Below are positions 22,075 through 33,647 of a stretch of 64,000 nucleotides of DNA, in pieces (positions within the stretch are counted from its first letter, which is position 1; each line of letters opens with the position of its first letter). Both the position numbers and the translations under genes were made by a program. The stretch comes from Lucinisca nassula (taxonomy: Eukaryota; Mollusca; Bivalvia; Lucinida; Lucinidae), in assembly GCA_963580285.1 (NCBI GenBank), contig OY757023.1, positions 91,723,108 through 91,787,107 of the forward strand. Direction: 5' to 3'. Below the pieces are notes generated by a model. That model was not told the origin of the DNA and searched no databases. It saw nothing but the letters and a program-made list of their open reading frames with translations.

Positions 22075-23205
22075 TTTTTACAGTTGCTTACATGGTTTGC
22101 ATAAGCCGGCCAGTCGCAATCATGACGGTATCAAGTGTAATATACAAGTACATGCTCCCTATGATAACTTTGGACAAGTTGACACCAATTTAGAATGAGA
22201 GTTTTGCTGTTTGCTGTAGTTGTAACAGTGCTAAAAGATCACTCTGACATAATAATAATAATGCTTTTGTGGTAAAGAACTTGTGTTTACCATAAAAATC
22301 CCCTAAATTCGGACACCTTGGGGTTTGCTTAATTCACATATACAAATTTGTTTCATGATCCAGCAAGGAGTCCAAAAGGTGCAGACAGAATGGCAAACAG
22401 TGTAGACCCTGATCAGACTGATCTGGGTCTGCACAGTTTGCATAAGCCTGCCTGTCCCAATACTTAGGATCAGGACGGTATCAAGTGTAATATATATGTA
22501 CATGCTCCCTATATCAACTTTGGACAAGTTGACACCAATTTAGAATGAGAGTTTTGCTGTTTGCTGTAGTTGTAACAGTGCTAAAAGATCACTCTGACAT
22601 TATAATAATAATGCTTTTGTGGTAAAGAAGTTAAAATTGCTGACTTGTGTTTATTGTAAAAATCCAGAAAATTCGGACACCTTGAGGTCTTGCTGTAATT
22701 CTCATAAACAAATGTGTTTTATGATCCAGCAAGGAGTCAAAAAGGTGTGGACAGAATGGCAAACCGTGTAGATCCTGATCAGACTGATCTGGGACTGCAC
22801 TGTTTGTATAGGCCTGCCTGTACCAATATTTAGGATCAGGACGGTATCAAGTGAAATATACATGTACATGCTCCCTATGTCAACTTTGGACAAGTTGACA
22901 CCAATTTAGAATGAGTTTTTGCAGTTTGCCTTAGTTGCAACCATGCTAAAAGATCACTCTGACTTAATCTGGTAACCTTGGGGACTTGCTGTAATTCTCA
23001 TAAAATTTTAACAAATTTGTTTCATGATCCAGCAAGGAGTCCAAAAGATGCAGACAAAATGGCAAACAGTGTAGACCCTGATCAGGAGCAGTCTGATCTG
23101 GGTCTGCACTGTTTGCATAGGCCTGTCTGTCCCAAAACATAGGATCATTATGGTAAGTGTAATATACATGTAGTTGCTCCTTATGTTAACTTTGGACAAG
23201 TTAAA
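22075..23205. repeat. Tandem duplication, three-plus units of about 357 bp
   Basis: GACAAGTTGACACCAATTTA recurs at about 22170, 22527 and 22885, each followed by AGATCACTCTGACAT and a family D-like core (GGCAAACAGTGTAGACC). A final partial unit ends near 23205. Confidence 0.75.
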
Positions 23206-23218
23206 CCTCAGCATGCGC

Positions 23219-23819
23219 TTAACCCTTTACCACTCAGATACGTGTTTTTACGTGTCTGCACCCCCCCCCCCCATTTTAAGCCCCAGAAGCACCTTAAATC
23301 TGCATTTCTACCCCTGGATAGTAATGTTTGCTTTAGGATTTGTTGGGCAAAAAAGTGACCTGTTTTTTCGCGAGCCTCCCCACTAAAAATATTCTGGGGG
23401 CATCCCGAAAAATTTTGGGTGTATGGCCAAACCGGTCACTAAAATTTATATTTGAGGGTGTCTGGGGCCAAAAATGCCTGAAAATTGATGCTGATAAAAC
23501 ATGCTGCAAACAGTGAAAATGGCCAGTGCCAAACACCTTAATTGTTGCCTTGACAGCTGTGTGAAGATTAAAATGTGGTCAAAAATTCATGTGAAAACAC
23601 CCTTTTTGCCACCTTTGAGATGCCCCCTCTTTACCATGACAACAATGATCAAGTCATAAAAGGTTGCTTTTTAAAGGCTACTGCCCAATGAACATTCATA
23701 CCGAGTTTGGTGTAAAACAGACCATCCATTATGAAACAATGGCTAGTTGAAGTTGCTGTCAGGTGCAACACTGTGAAAATCAGCGAAATTCACGAAATCC
23801 CTGAGTGGTAAAGGGTTAA
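23219..23819. mobile_element. TTAA-flanked TIR element, 601 bp
   Basis: Termini TTAACCCTTTACCACTCAG and CTGAGTGGTAAAGGGTTAA are a perfect 19 bp inverted pair including the TTAA. No coding potential. A C run lies near 23261-23272. Confidence 0.85.
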
Positions 23820-24044
23820 TAGAATGACTTTCTTGGGCTTATAAGGTTATGCTCCTGGAAAAGGAGGTTAGTGGACCCAGCATTTAGTCATGTATGAGAC
23901 AATAGTCACATTTGATTGGATATAATTATGAAATTGATGAGTAACAATTAGCTGTTATTTTTTTTTTCTTGCAGGGTATTATATTTTCAGTAAACACATA
24001 AAGGAAACAAAGTGATCCGTCTCCTGAATATTTTGCTGTGACAA

Positions 24045-24336
24045 CTAGAGCTATCACTAAAGGTGATGAATACCCCCACAAAAACTGCCTTGATAGTACA
24101 ACAGCGCCATTTTGCAATTTTTTCACTTGAAAGGGGCCATAACTATGTCGAAAATTGACGAATTGTAGTGGAAATCGAACTTGACCTGTATTTTATGATG
24201 TTACATCAGTGTACCAAAAATTATAAAAATCGGTGAAGCGCTTTTTGAGTTATCGTCTGGAAACCAAGTCAACAGACCGACCGCGGACAAGCTCACTCCT
24301 ATATATCCCCCCAAATTTCATTTGTGGGGGTATAAT
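24045..24336 (+). mobile_element. Short rolling-circle-like element, single unit
   Basis: Begins CTAGAGCTATCACTAAAGG with GAATACCCCCAC after it, and ends in the hairpin CCCCCCAAATT...GTGGGGGTATAAT. The start CTAGAGCT and end TATAAT match the elements at 11248 and 27035. Confidence 0.65.
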
Positions 24337-24355
24337 AATTGCACATGTGGTATCT

Positions 24356-24520
24356 GAGTGAGTGAGTGTTTGAGTTTTACGTCCCACCAACAGCTAAGGT
24401 CATACAGAGATGGGTCCTCGGCTTAAAGACTCATCTGAAAGTCTGGAGAAGCCCGGGATCAATCTTGCGATCCCTAGTTTACAAGGCAAATAGCGTAACC
24501 ACTACACCACAGAGGCTTCT
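24356..24520 (-). mobile_element. tRNA-derived SINE with 15 bp TSD
   Basis: Flanked by the direct repeat GCACATGTGGTATCT (24341-24355 and 24521-24535). The minus strand has tRNA-like GTAGTGGTTACGCTATTTG and GATTGATCCCGG boxes; the tail is (CACT)n-like. Confidence 0.85.
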
Positions 24521-24536
24521 GCACATGTGGTATCTC

Positions 24537-24936
24537 TGAATTTCCCAAAACTGAATTTTCACTTTGAGGCATGTTTCATGTTTGTGTGTCTTTCCCTTTG
24601 GTGTCTCTGATGGGAGCTAAGGGTTGATTGTATCGATTCCTGATTATTGCCTCCACTTCTATTTTACCTCCCTTAGACTGTTAGAATGCTTGAAATTGAC
24701 ACATGACACCCATTTTTTTGGATAATTTTGTAGATTGCAGTTTGTTTACCATCTTTTGGGGTAAGACAATCAAATTGAAATGCAGATTTATCAGGTACAG
24801 TGTCAAATATTAACATGTAAGCTTATGCAAATGAAAGAATATAGAAAACCATAACCTAAATATATCTAAGTGCAATGTGACATTTTTATGGCAAATACAG
24901 TAAGCAATCTTGAGCTAGAATAGTTTCAATACCCAC
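24537..24936. other. aPKC intron, nothing recognised
   Basis: AT-rich sequence between the SINE and exon 24937-25058 with no recognised repeat. Confidence 0.5.
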
Positions 24937-25058
24937 CTTCCTCATCCACCCATTTCATAGTAAATGGCTGTTGGTCATCAAATTTACAGATGTCTTTAAT
25001 CTCTGCACAGAAGTCCTCATAACTGATCTCCGCTGTCACTTGTGTGATCAAAATAGTT
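24937..25058 (-). CDS. aPKC: aPKC exon: central PB1 domain
   Basis: A 122 bp exon (1 nt + 40 codons + 1 nt) bounded by TTTTTCAG and GTGGGT on the minus strand. It reads TILITQVTAEISYEDFCAEI, continues through KDICKFDDQQ and ends MKWVDEE, which aligns with human PKC iota around residues 30-65 (same FTMKW and DEEG block). The acidic residues start the OPCA motif, which is completed in the next exon; that surface contacts a partner's basic PB1 lysine. The upstream exon carrying the start codon was not located. A MITE begins only 14 nt upstream of the acceptor. Confidence 0.9.
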
Positions 25059-25072
25059 CTGAAAAACATTAA

Positions 25073-25266
25073 TACAGTAAAATTCCGTTATTAAGACCAC
25101 CTAAAATTTAGACTAAATCTGCTTTTAAAAGCTAATTGAGAAGGTTTCAGTCATTCTTTCTGTGTTTTCTATGCCTAGTGACTCCTATTAAGAGACCACC
25201 TTTGGGACTGTTCAAAAGTGGTCTTTAAGACCACTTTTGAACAGTCCCAATGGTGGTCTTATTGTA
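25073..25266. mobile_element. MITE family F, copy 2, beside a splice acceptor
   Basis: Starts TACAGTAAAATTCCGTTATT, hairpin GACTGTTCAAAAGTGGTC at the other end. It begins 14 nt upstream of the aPKC acceptor, so the likely branch-point region of that intron is MITE sequence. Confidence 0.75.
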
Positions 25267-25561
25267 CCTCTTTATCACATTTAGTTTTCTTGCTTTTATT
25301 ATGTACCAGCTCACACTGCTTGCTATTTAGGCCATGTTTGTTTTTCTATTATTTTTTCATTGGTTTTTCAAATTATCAAAATATTGTTCCCAACAGTAAA
25401 TACTGGTCATTAATTTTTAATCAACTTGAACTCATTGCATGAAAAGTTTGTAATCTAAGTCTGTTTAATCAACTAAACAACTTTTATAGGTATTGAGGCT
25501 GTGCCAGAAACTGTTTGGCATACAATGTACTTCTAAAAGTGTTTTTTTTAAACATTACGGT

Positions 25562-25863
25562 TTTTGTTTGTTTGATTGGAGATTTAACATCCCCGTCAAC
25601 ACTGTATGTGTAGGTCATTTTGGAGACATTGCTTCTAATTCTGTGGGACTTTTACCTGACAATGAGATGAAATGACATCTCAAGCCTGTCTCCCAGTGAA
25701 ACTAAAAGGGTTTATAAGCAAGGTCGGTTGGACTCGCACTGCTTTGCCTGGGCAGGCTTAGATCATCTACACAGGTAACAGTACTGGAGTGCGGTGGGTT
25801 TCAGCTCTGCGTTGAAGCATCATGCAGCCCATATATTTCTTCAAGCCCTGATGGGCGGGGGCC
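25562..25863 (-). mobile_element. SINE family A, full-length
   Basis: Runs from TTGTTTGTTTGATTGGAG to TGATGGGCGGGGGCC on the plus strand, so the element itself is on the minus strand. Confidence 0.8.
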
Positions 25864-25936
25864 GTTAAATATTACAGTACCGGTAGCTACTAAGAAGACC
25901 ATGAGGAATATTATGGGATTTTTTTTTGTCCTGTTA

Positions 25937-26383
25937 GACCCTTATCCGACAACAATAAATTAATTTAGCCACACCCATTTCTGAGTATCAACCAATCAAA
26001 TTATACTTGATATAATGTATTTGCTCAAATTCACAACTGCATGACAGCGCAGATCCTGATCAAATGGCTGAAGTTGTAAAAAACTATTTATGTCATTAGT
26101 TAACACATTGTTAAAACTTTGATATTTAATATGGCAAATACATGTACATGTTTGCTAATATTTTTGTTAAAAAAATGTGAGCAGCTTTTGCAAATGCAAA
26201 AGTTGCTCACATTTTTTAAGCAAAAATACCAGAGTATTACGGTAGTTATTAGAACTGTTAACAATTTGACCACTAACAAACTTGTTAAGCTAACGATGCT
26301 TTGAACAACTGGGCCCTGATCTGGATCTCCACTGTTTGCAAAGGTACATGTAGGGGCTGTTGCGTTCAGCATGATAATGGTTA
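25937..26383. mobile_element. MITE family E split by MITE family C
   Basis: E halves are 25937-26065 and 26319-26383; between them is a C copy with the GTGAGCAGCTTTTGCA hairpin and end GAACAACTGGGCCC. Confidence 0.6.
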
Positions 26384-26621
26384 AGTGTGTGTGTGCGGAC
26401 AGAGGGCTGAAAGTGTGTGTGGCTGGTGGCTGGGGGAGATAACTTTTTGTCTTACTCCACATACAGTTACATGTACAGTCATGTCCCTTTTCAGAATAAG
26501 GTTATTGCTGAAGACTAAGTTGGGCCTGCATAGGCCAAATCTGACTTGAACATTAGGGCTGACACTAGGATCCCTTAAATATTTTGCCATAGTAAAAGCA
26601 GATTTGATAAAATGCCTCACC

Positions 26622-26846
26622 TCAACCTTTTCTGTACCAAATTGAAGCTTCCTCCTTATACATAGCTCATTTCAAAATTCAGGGGTGTCAGGTTGTGTTT
26701 TCTTCAAATTGATATGGAAAATTGCTAGACTTTTTGCAAACACTGTAGGCCCTGATCAGATGCCACAGAATGTGGCATCTGATCTGGGCCTGCACTGTTT
26801 GCCAATTACCCACTTTGGGGTCACTTTTTGGTACAAAATGGGTTAA
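26622..26846. mobile_element. MITE family D, full copy
   Basis: Ends AACCTTTTCTGTACCAAATT and GGTACAAAATGGGTTAA, with a palindromic core around GATGCCACAGAATGTGGCAT. Confidence 0.75.
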
Positions 26847-26954
26847 AGGAAAACAAATATGGTCATCAAAGTTGTTTCCCTTATTTAAACATTATCCTGC
26901 TGTTCAAGACAACCTCTACCTTTGCAAACAGTGTAGATCCAGATCAGATGGCTT

Positions 26955-29470
26955 CTGTCTCTGAACACTATTCAGGTCATTTTGGATATGCTGCTTCCAA
27001 TTTTGTGGGAGTTTTACCCGACACTGAGATGAAACTAGAGCTGTCAGAGGATCTGACTATAGCCCCGCTTCAGCGCTGTCAGAGAAGAAAGTTATTTAAG
27101 CTGCAGAGAAAACAGTTATGAACAAGAAATAACTGTTGAAAATTTTACATTATCTGGAAAAACTCTAAGAGTTGTGAGCCCTTGTCCCTCATTTCAATGA
27201 GCATGATACATTACCAGAATGTCCATGTTTATACTAAATTTCATCTTCCATTTTTCAATGTTCAAAGGGTAATAACTCCTAAAGTAGGCATATCAGAGTC
27301 AGGGTTCCTGCGCTCTGCACATTGTCTCATGGTGCTTTACACTTGTGTGAAGTGTCATGAAAATATCTCAAATGGTTTGTGAGTTATGGAGCCGACACAG
27401 TCAAAATTGCCTTTTTAAATGTTCAAAGGGCAATAACTCCTAAAGTAGGCAAACCAGAGTTATGGTTCCTGCACTCTGCACATCATCTCAAGGTGCTTTT
27501 CATTTATTTGAAGTTTCATGAAAATATCAGAAACGGTTATGGAGCGGACATAGTTAAAATTGCCATTTTTTAATATTCAAAAGCCTATAACTGAAAAAGT
27601 TGACAATCCAGAGTTTGGGTTCCTGCGCTCTGCACACCTAATATGGTGCTTTACATTTGTGTGAAGTTTCATAAAATTATCTCAAACGGTTTTAGAGTTA
27701 TCGAGCAAAGACGGCTAAAATTGATATTTTTCAATATTCAAAGGGAAATAACTCAAAAATTAGGCAATCCAGAGTTATGGTTCCTGCACTCTGCACACCA
27801 TATCATGGTGTTTAATGTTTGTGTGAAGTTTCATGAAAATATGTGAATGGGTTTTAAAGTTATGGAGCGGACACGAAAATTGTTAACAGACACAGACAGA
27901 CACACAGAAAATACGAAAACCAGAGTTATGGTTCTTGCGCTCTGCACATTGTCTCATAGTGCTTAACATTTGTGTGAAGTTTCATGAAATTATCTCAAAC
28001 GGTTTTCGAGTTATGAAGCGGACACTGTTAAAATTGCCATTTTTCAATGTTCAAAGGGCAATAACTCCAAAAATAAGCAATGCAGAGTTATGGTTCCTGC
28101 GCTCTGCACATCGTCTCATAGTGCTTAACATTTGTGTGAAGTTTCCTAAAAATATCTCAAACGGTTTTCGAGTTATGAAGCGGACACAATTAAAATTGCC
28201 ATTTTTCAATGTTCAAAGGGCAATAACTCCAAAAGTAGGCAATCCACAGTTATAATTCCTTCGCTCTGCACATTGTCTTATGGTGTTTAACATTTGTGTG
28301 AAGTTTCATGAAAATATGTTAAGCAGATACAAAGTTATGGAGCCAACACAAATTAACGGAATCACGGAATTACGGAAAATGTTCAAAGGGCAATAACTCC
28401 AAAAGTAGGCAATCCACAGTTATAATTCCTTCGCTCTGCACATTGTCTTATGGTGTTTAACATTTGTGTGAAGTTTCATGAAAATATGTTAAGCAGATAC
28501 AAAGTTATGGAGCCAACACAAATTAACGGAATCAAGGAATTACAGAATGACAGAAGGACAGTTTTAAAGTTATGGAGCGGACACGAAAATTGTTAACAGA
28601 CACAGACAGACACACAGACAGACACACAGAAAATACGAAAACCAGAGTTATGGTTCTTGCGCTCTGCACATTGTCTCATAGTGCTTAACATTTGTGTGAA
28701 GTTTCATGAAATTATCTCAAACGGTTTTCGAGTTATGAAGCGGACACTGTTAAAATTGCCATTTTTCAATGTTCAAAGGGCAATAACTCCAAAAATAAGC
28801 AATGCAGAGTTATGGTTCCCGCGCTCTGCACATCGTCTCATAGTGCTTAACATTTGTGTGAAGTTTCCTAAAAATATCTCAAACGGTTTTCGAGTTATGA
28901 AGCAGACACAATTAAAATTGCCATTTTTCAATGTTCAAAGGGCAATAACTCCAAAAGTAGGCAATCCACAGTTATAATTCCTTCGCTCTGCACATTGTCT
29001 TATGGTGTTTAACATTTGTGTGAAGTTTCATGAAAATATGTTAAGCAGATACAAAGTTATGGAGCCAACACAAATTAACGGAATCACGGAATTACGGAAA
29101 ATGTTCAAAGGGCAATAACTCCAAAAGTAGGCAATCCACAGTTATAATTCCTTCGCTCTGCACACTGTCTTATGGTGTATAACATTTGTGTGAAGTTTCA
29201 TGAAAATATGTTAAGCAGATACAAAGTTATGGAGCCAACACAAATTAACGGAATCACGGAATGACAGAAGGACATGGCAAATCCAATATAGCCCCACTTT
29301 TTCAAAGCGGGGCTATAATGACATGTCAAGCCTTGCCATTGGACGGTCTTTGCCAGGGCAGGCTTAGTCCTTCTAAGCGGTTTACCAGTACTCATGTGTG
29401 GTAAGTTTCAGCTCTGCGTGGAAACACAATGCAGTCCAATCTATATCCCCAATGGGTGGGGGATGATGAT
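26955..29470 (-). mobile_element. SINE family A split by a 2.3 kb element
   Basis: Halves are 26955-27034 and 29319-29470. The left half ends GAGATGAAA and the right resumes TGACATGTCAAG; intact copies read GAGATGAAATGACATCTCAAG without a gap. No SINE bases are duplicated. Confidence 0.8.
27035..29318 (+). mobile_element. Rolling-circle-like element, copy 2, expanded core
   Basis: Same ends as 11248-12830 (CTAGAGCTGTCAGAGGATCT; hairpin GCCCCAC...GCGGGGC). The first kilobase differs from copy 1 at only scattered bases. The core is longer: 27916-28560 and 28637-29270 are two versions of one block. Inserted between A and T of a SINE without target duplication. Confidence 0.75.
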
Positions 29471-29579
29471 CAGGATTTACACTTTGAACTCAAACGAAAA
29501 CATTTCATGATGTAATCTGATTGGTTGATAGTCTGAAATGGACATGGATAATTCAAATATTCAACAGGATAAGGGTTAA
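29470..29579. repeat. MITE family E, half copy
   Basis: Ends TCAACAGGATAAGGGTTAA. Confidence 0.55.
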
Positions 29580-29840
29580 AATATAAGTCAGGTGGCCCCA
29601 ACTACAACTACAACAACAAATGGTTTATTCATGCATAAATAACAAAGTACTTCTCGCCCTACAAAAAAACTTTCAATGACGGTACGAGAAGAGCATGACA
29701 TGATATACAAGTACATAATAATAAATTATAGAGACCAAGACCATACAGGAAAAAATATCACTCATACTGTGCAAGCATTTCATGGACTGAAGTAACATAT
29801 GTTATATTTGCATTACACTGAAGCATTATTATGGTAAGTA

Positions 29841-30173
29841 TGTGTGTGTGAATTTGGGTTTAATGTCGCTTTCAACAATTTTTCAGTCATATCACGACGG
29901 TGTCTGGTTGCGACAGGGAGCTCAATGCTCACTTTTATAGTGATGCCTCACTGAAGTATCACGTCCCAGACACATTACATGATACCACACCCAGTCACAT
30001 TATCCTGACACTGGGTCGACCAGTCCTAGCTCTTCCGCGTAAATCTGAGTGCCAAGCGAGGAGCAGCTAGTACCATTCTTAACGACTTTGGTATGTCGCG
30101 GCCAGGGATTGAACCCGTGACCTCCCGTTCCCCAGAGCGGACACTCTACCAACTGAGCTATCGGGGCCGGATT
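29841..30173 (-). mobile_element. tRNA-derived SINE with 15 bp TSD
   Basis: Direct repeat TTATTATGGTAAGTA at 29826-29840 and 30174-30188. The tRNA-like head (GATAGCTCAGTTGGTAGAGT and GGGTTCAATCCC on the minus strand) is at 30095-30170. The 3' part resembles a conserved metazoan SINE 3' domain. Confidence 0.9.
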
Positions 30174-30512
30174 TTATTATGGTAAGTAACGACCCATGTC
30201 TTTCGTTAGCAAAATACATGTAAATATATTATGCCAACATTTTCGTGACACCCACTTGATCAATGTTAATTAGCTGATTAAACTTATATTCTGTCACTTC
30301 TTTCGAGACCTCTTTAGCAACCCTCTTCAATCATTAATTTATGGGCTGAACAGCGAAATCAACTTAATGCAATGCGATATTTGTCAATTTCCACAGCTGT
30401 AAGGTACTTTTCTAGCTGAAAATGTTTTGTTATTGCTCGAAAAATTTCCATTTTGTTTGATGTTTAAACAAAGCCATAGAACTCCTGGAAAAACTGATCA
30501 TATATTCTTTGT

Positions 30513-30855
30513 AAAGTAGAACTTCGATGGCTCGAACACCGATGGCTCGTTTACCATGGATGTGTCGAACCCGTTCTTGAGTCCCTAGCGAAATCCTCTA
30601 CATAAGAAATAGTGGGGGATAATTAAGGAGATTTTAGTCTTATCTTGCAAATGTATGCTGTGTGTGCTCATTAGAATCGCCTCGATGAGGTGATTCTAAT
30701 GAGTACACACAGCATATATTTTTATTATAGAACATCGAAAAGATGTCTAAAAATATCTCGTTATGCCTCCTGACAGTAACCTCAGTGGCTCGAACTACCC
30801 CTGTCTCAGATTTTCGAGATCCCAAAGGTGTTCGAGCCATTGAAGTTCCACTGTA
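30513..30855. mobile_element. MITE family P, full copy
   Basis: TIRs AGTAGAACTTCGATGGCTCG and CGAGCCATTGAAGTTCCACT, with a long central hairpin on CTCATTAGAATCGCCTCGAT. Confidence 0.8.
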
Positions 30856-30945
30856 TTACCATGCTCAGCTGCAAATTGCTGATTTCTTGGTTATTCTAAA
30901 GATACTACCAATAATGCCTGTCACTGCTCAGATTTTTGTATGTCT

Positions 30946-31189
30946 GGGCCCAGTTGTTCAAAGCATCGTTACCTTAACGAGCTCGTTAGTGGTCATATTG
31001 TTAACTCTTCTAGCAAGTACAATATAGAAAATTTTGGTATTTTTGCTGAAAAAATGTGAGCAGCTTTTGCATCCACAAAAGCTGCTCACATTTTTTCAGT
31101 AAAAATTTCAGCATGTTTGCCATATCTAATGATCAAAATTTTAACGATACATTAACTAACGATGTCGTTAGTTTTGAACAACTGGCCCC
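30946..31189. mobile_element. MITE family C, full copy
   Basis: TIRs GGGCCCAGTTGTTCAAAG and TTTTGAACAACTGGCCC, central hairpin GTGAGCAGCTTTTGCA. Confidence 0.8.
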
Positions 31190-31544
31190 ATGTCGGCACA
31201 TCAATTACCAAGCTGTCAACCGAGACAAATAGACAATGGACAGTTTTAACTGTTGATAATTCAAACTCTAATGTTATAAATGACAGTCATTGATTACATG
31301 TATCTACCACTAATGACAAATTTCCTTGTCATACATCATTGACATTGAATCAAGCAGTTACAATGTACATAGCTCCAGAAAAGCAAAGATGCCAAGAAAA
31401 ACTACATCTGAAAATGTTGTCTGCTTATGTCGTCTGCTTAAATGTTTTGCAAACTTTTTTTTTGTATACAGGCAAACAGTTTAGACCCAGATCAGACTGC
31501 TTCTGTTCACATTTCAAGCAAATTGTTGACAATGGACACTGACT

Positions 31545-31592
31545 GATCACTATAGCTCACCATGAGCACTTAGTGCTCAGGTGAGCTAACAT
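31545..31592 (+). repeat. 3' end of a tandem-core element
   Basis: Hairpin TAGCTCACCATGAGCAC / GTGCTCAGGTGAGCTA, like the 3' end at 2849-2882. Confidence 0.5.
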
Positions 31593-31717
31593 AGGGGTAA
31601 TAGTGTATTTACAGTATGTACGTATGTTTGCCACAAGTGAGTAAAATATGTGAGCATACATGTCAGGCCTCATACTGACCACGCTTTTCCATGCCTGAAA
31701 GGGCCGATTTTGCAGCT

Positions 31718-31888
31718 TTAACCCTTATCCTGCTGAACAAGACACAACTACATTACCTTTGCAAACAGTGTAGCTCCTGATCAGATGGCTTCTTCAGAAG
31801 CCATCTGATCAGGACCTACACTGTTTGTAATGGGGTTGGTGAAAATATAAAGTAATTTGGTTGACTTATAGTCATAAATAAGGGTTAA
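31718..31888. mobile_element. MITE family E copy
   Basis: TTAACCCTTATCCTGCTGAA at the left, AAATAAGGGTTAA at the right, palindromic centre on AGATGGCTTCTTCAGAAGCC. Confidence 0.75.
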
Positions 31889-32369
31889 CTAGTTTTTTAA
31901 ACAGACTATATATACAAAAATCAGAATCTAAAAGCCTGAAATCAAGAAAAAAATCAAGCTCTAAAAGCCTGAAATCCTGCAAATGCCTGAAAAATATGAG
32001 GTCTGACATGTATACATGTTCTGTCTTAGGCTGAAACTCAGGTCAGTCTGATCTGGATCTGCACCATATTGCCTTTGTACTTCTGCAACTTGCAAACTCC
32101 TACTGCTCCAACAAAACTTCATGAGCAGTCTCAGGGCTGGAAAATTCCCCTTATTCACACACCATGACAATTTAAAAAATTTTAGGAGATGAGTAAAAAT
32201 TTTGTCACTTTCCCATGGAGTTTCCCAAAATCTGCATGCCCTTGGTCATGCAGGATGAGTGAAATTTTGAAGAATTTTCCAGCCCTGACTCGATCAGGGT
32301 ACACTCACTGACTGTCTGCTCAGACACTAAGATCCCAATGCTTAGAGTAATTCCACAACTTTGTATATT

Positions 32370-32663
32370 CCGCCCCTGCCAATGGGGCTTGGAGAAATAG
32401 ATCGGACGGCATGGTGCATCCACGCACAGCTGAAACTGGCCGTACAAGCGTATTGGTAAACCACTTAAAAGGACTAAGCCTGTCCGGGCAAAGTAGCTTG
32501 AGTAGGACTGGCCATGCATATTAATCCTATTGGATTCATTCGGCAGCAGGACTTGAGATTACATCTCAATGTCAGGTAAAAGTCCCATAAAATATGAAGC
32601 AACTTCTCGAAAATAACCTAATTTGTGTTGATGTTGACACTAAACCTCAAATCAAACAAACAA
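32370..32663 (+). mobile_element. SINE family A, near full-length
   Basis: CCGCCCCTGCCAATGGGGCT to CCTCAAATCAAACAAACAAC. Confidence 0.75.
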
Positions 32664-32666
32664 CTT

Positions 32667-33142
32667 TTAATAACCATTTTGTACCGGAAACCCCAAAAGG
32701 GGTAACTGACAAACAGAGCAGCCTCAGATCAGACACTGCAGAATGCAGCATCTGATCAGGGCCTACATTGTTTGCAAAAAGTTCAGCCATTTCCCAAATT
32801 AATCTTAAAGATAATACATGTACAACCGGACACCCCAAAATTTCAGAAGGGACTACTGCTGTATAATCAGCATTACATGTACAAGGAGGAAAATTCCATT
32901 TGGTACAAAATGGGTCAACCCTTTTTGTACCAAATGGAATCTTCCTCCTTATATATACCAGGAGTCCATTTCAAAATTTAGGGGTGGCGGGTTGTTTTTT
33001 CTTCAAAATTTATTTGGAAAATGGCTTGGCTTTTTGCAAACAGTGTAGGCCCTGATCAGACGCCGCTTTCTGCGACGTCTGATCTGGGCCTTCACTGTTT
33101 GCCCTGGTACCCGTTTTGGGGTTTCGGTACTAAATGGGTTAA
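32667..33142. mobile_element. Two MITE family D copies, inverted
   Basis: Left copy 32667-32917 and right copy 32918-33142 meet at ATGGGTCAACCC, giving a 475 bp inverted dimer. Each has its own palindromic core (near 32709 and 33040). Confidence 0.75.
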
Positions 33143-33334
33143 TCTAAATTTATATGGAACTCATTTTGTCTTACCCATTGAACCCAACTTTCATCCTGAC
33201 GGCATTCTCCATATCTGAGTGAGCCTGTGTCGGCATCTTCTTTTGGTCTACCAAATCACAACCAGGTCTCCCCAATCACAACCAATGCTTCAGATCACAA
33301 CCTTGTCAACTGTAATATACAATATGGTGTTATT

Positions 33335-33633
33335 TGGTTGGTTGATTTGAGGTTTAACGTCCCCGTCAACCCTGTAAAGGTCATTTTGGAGACGTTGCTT
33401 CCAATTTTGTGGGACTTTTACCCGACATTGAGATGAAATGACATCTCAAGCCCTGTCGCCCAATGAAACCAATAGGGTTTATTAGCATGGACAGTCCGCC
33501 TCGCACCGCGGTTCCTGGACAGGCTTAGATCCTCTAAGCGGTTTACCAGTACTAGTGTGCGGGCCGGATTCAGCTCTGGGTGGAAGCATCATGCAGTCCA
33601 TATATTTCTTCAAGCCCCTATGGGCGGGGGCAA
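33335..33633 (-). mobile_element. SINE family A, full-length with 14 bp TSD
   Basis: Direct repeat AATATGGTGTTATT at 33321-33334 and 33634-33647. This copy shows that family A is a retroposed element rather than a MITE and fixes its orientation. Confidence 0.9.
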
Positions 33634-33647
33634 AATATGGTGTTATT

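Larger units (their letters stand above)
5544..25058 (-). other. aPKC: aPKC gene, partial (six exons within the window)
   Basis: Extent of the recognisable part of an atypical protein kinase C gene, transcribed right to left. Six exons have GT/AG borders and fitting phases (phase 1 after the first three and the sixth, phase 0 after the fourth and fifth) and give about 196 residues in the known aPKC domain order. In this family the PB1 domain binds Par6 or p62, the pseudosubstrate and C1 region autoinhibit the kinase, and the protein acts in cell polarity. Introns seen are about 4.1, 2.8, 2.8, 5.1 and 4.0 kb. The first exon and the kinase domain were not found. Nearly all intron sequence is repeats. 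Confidence 0.9.
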
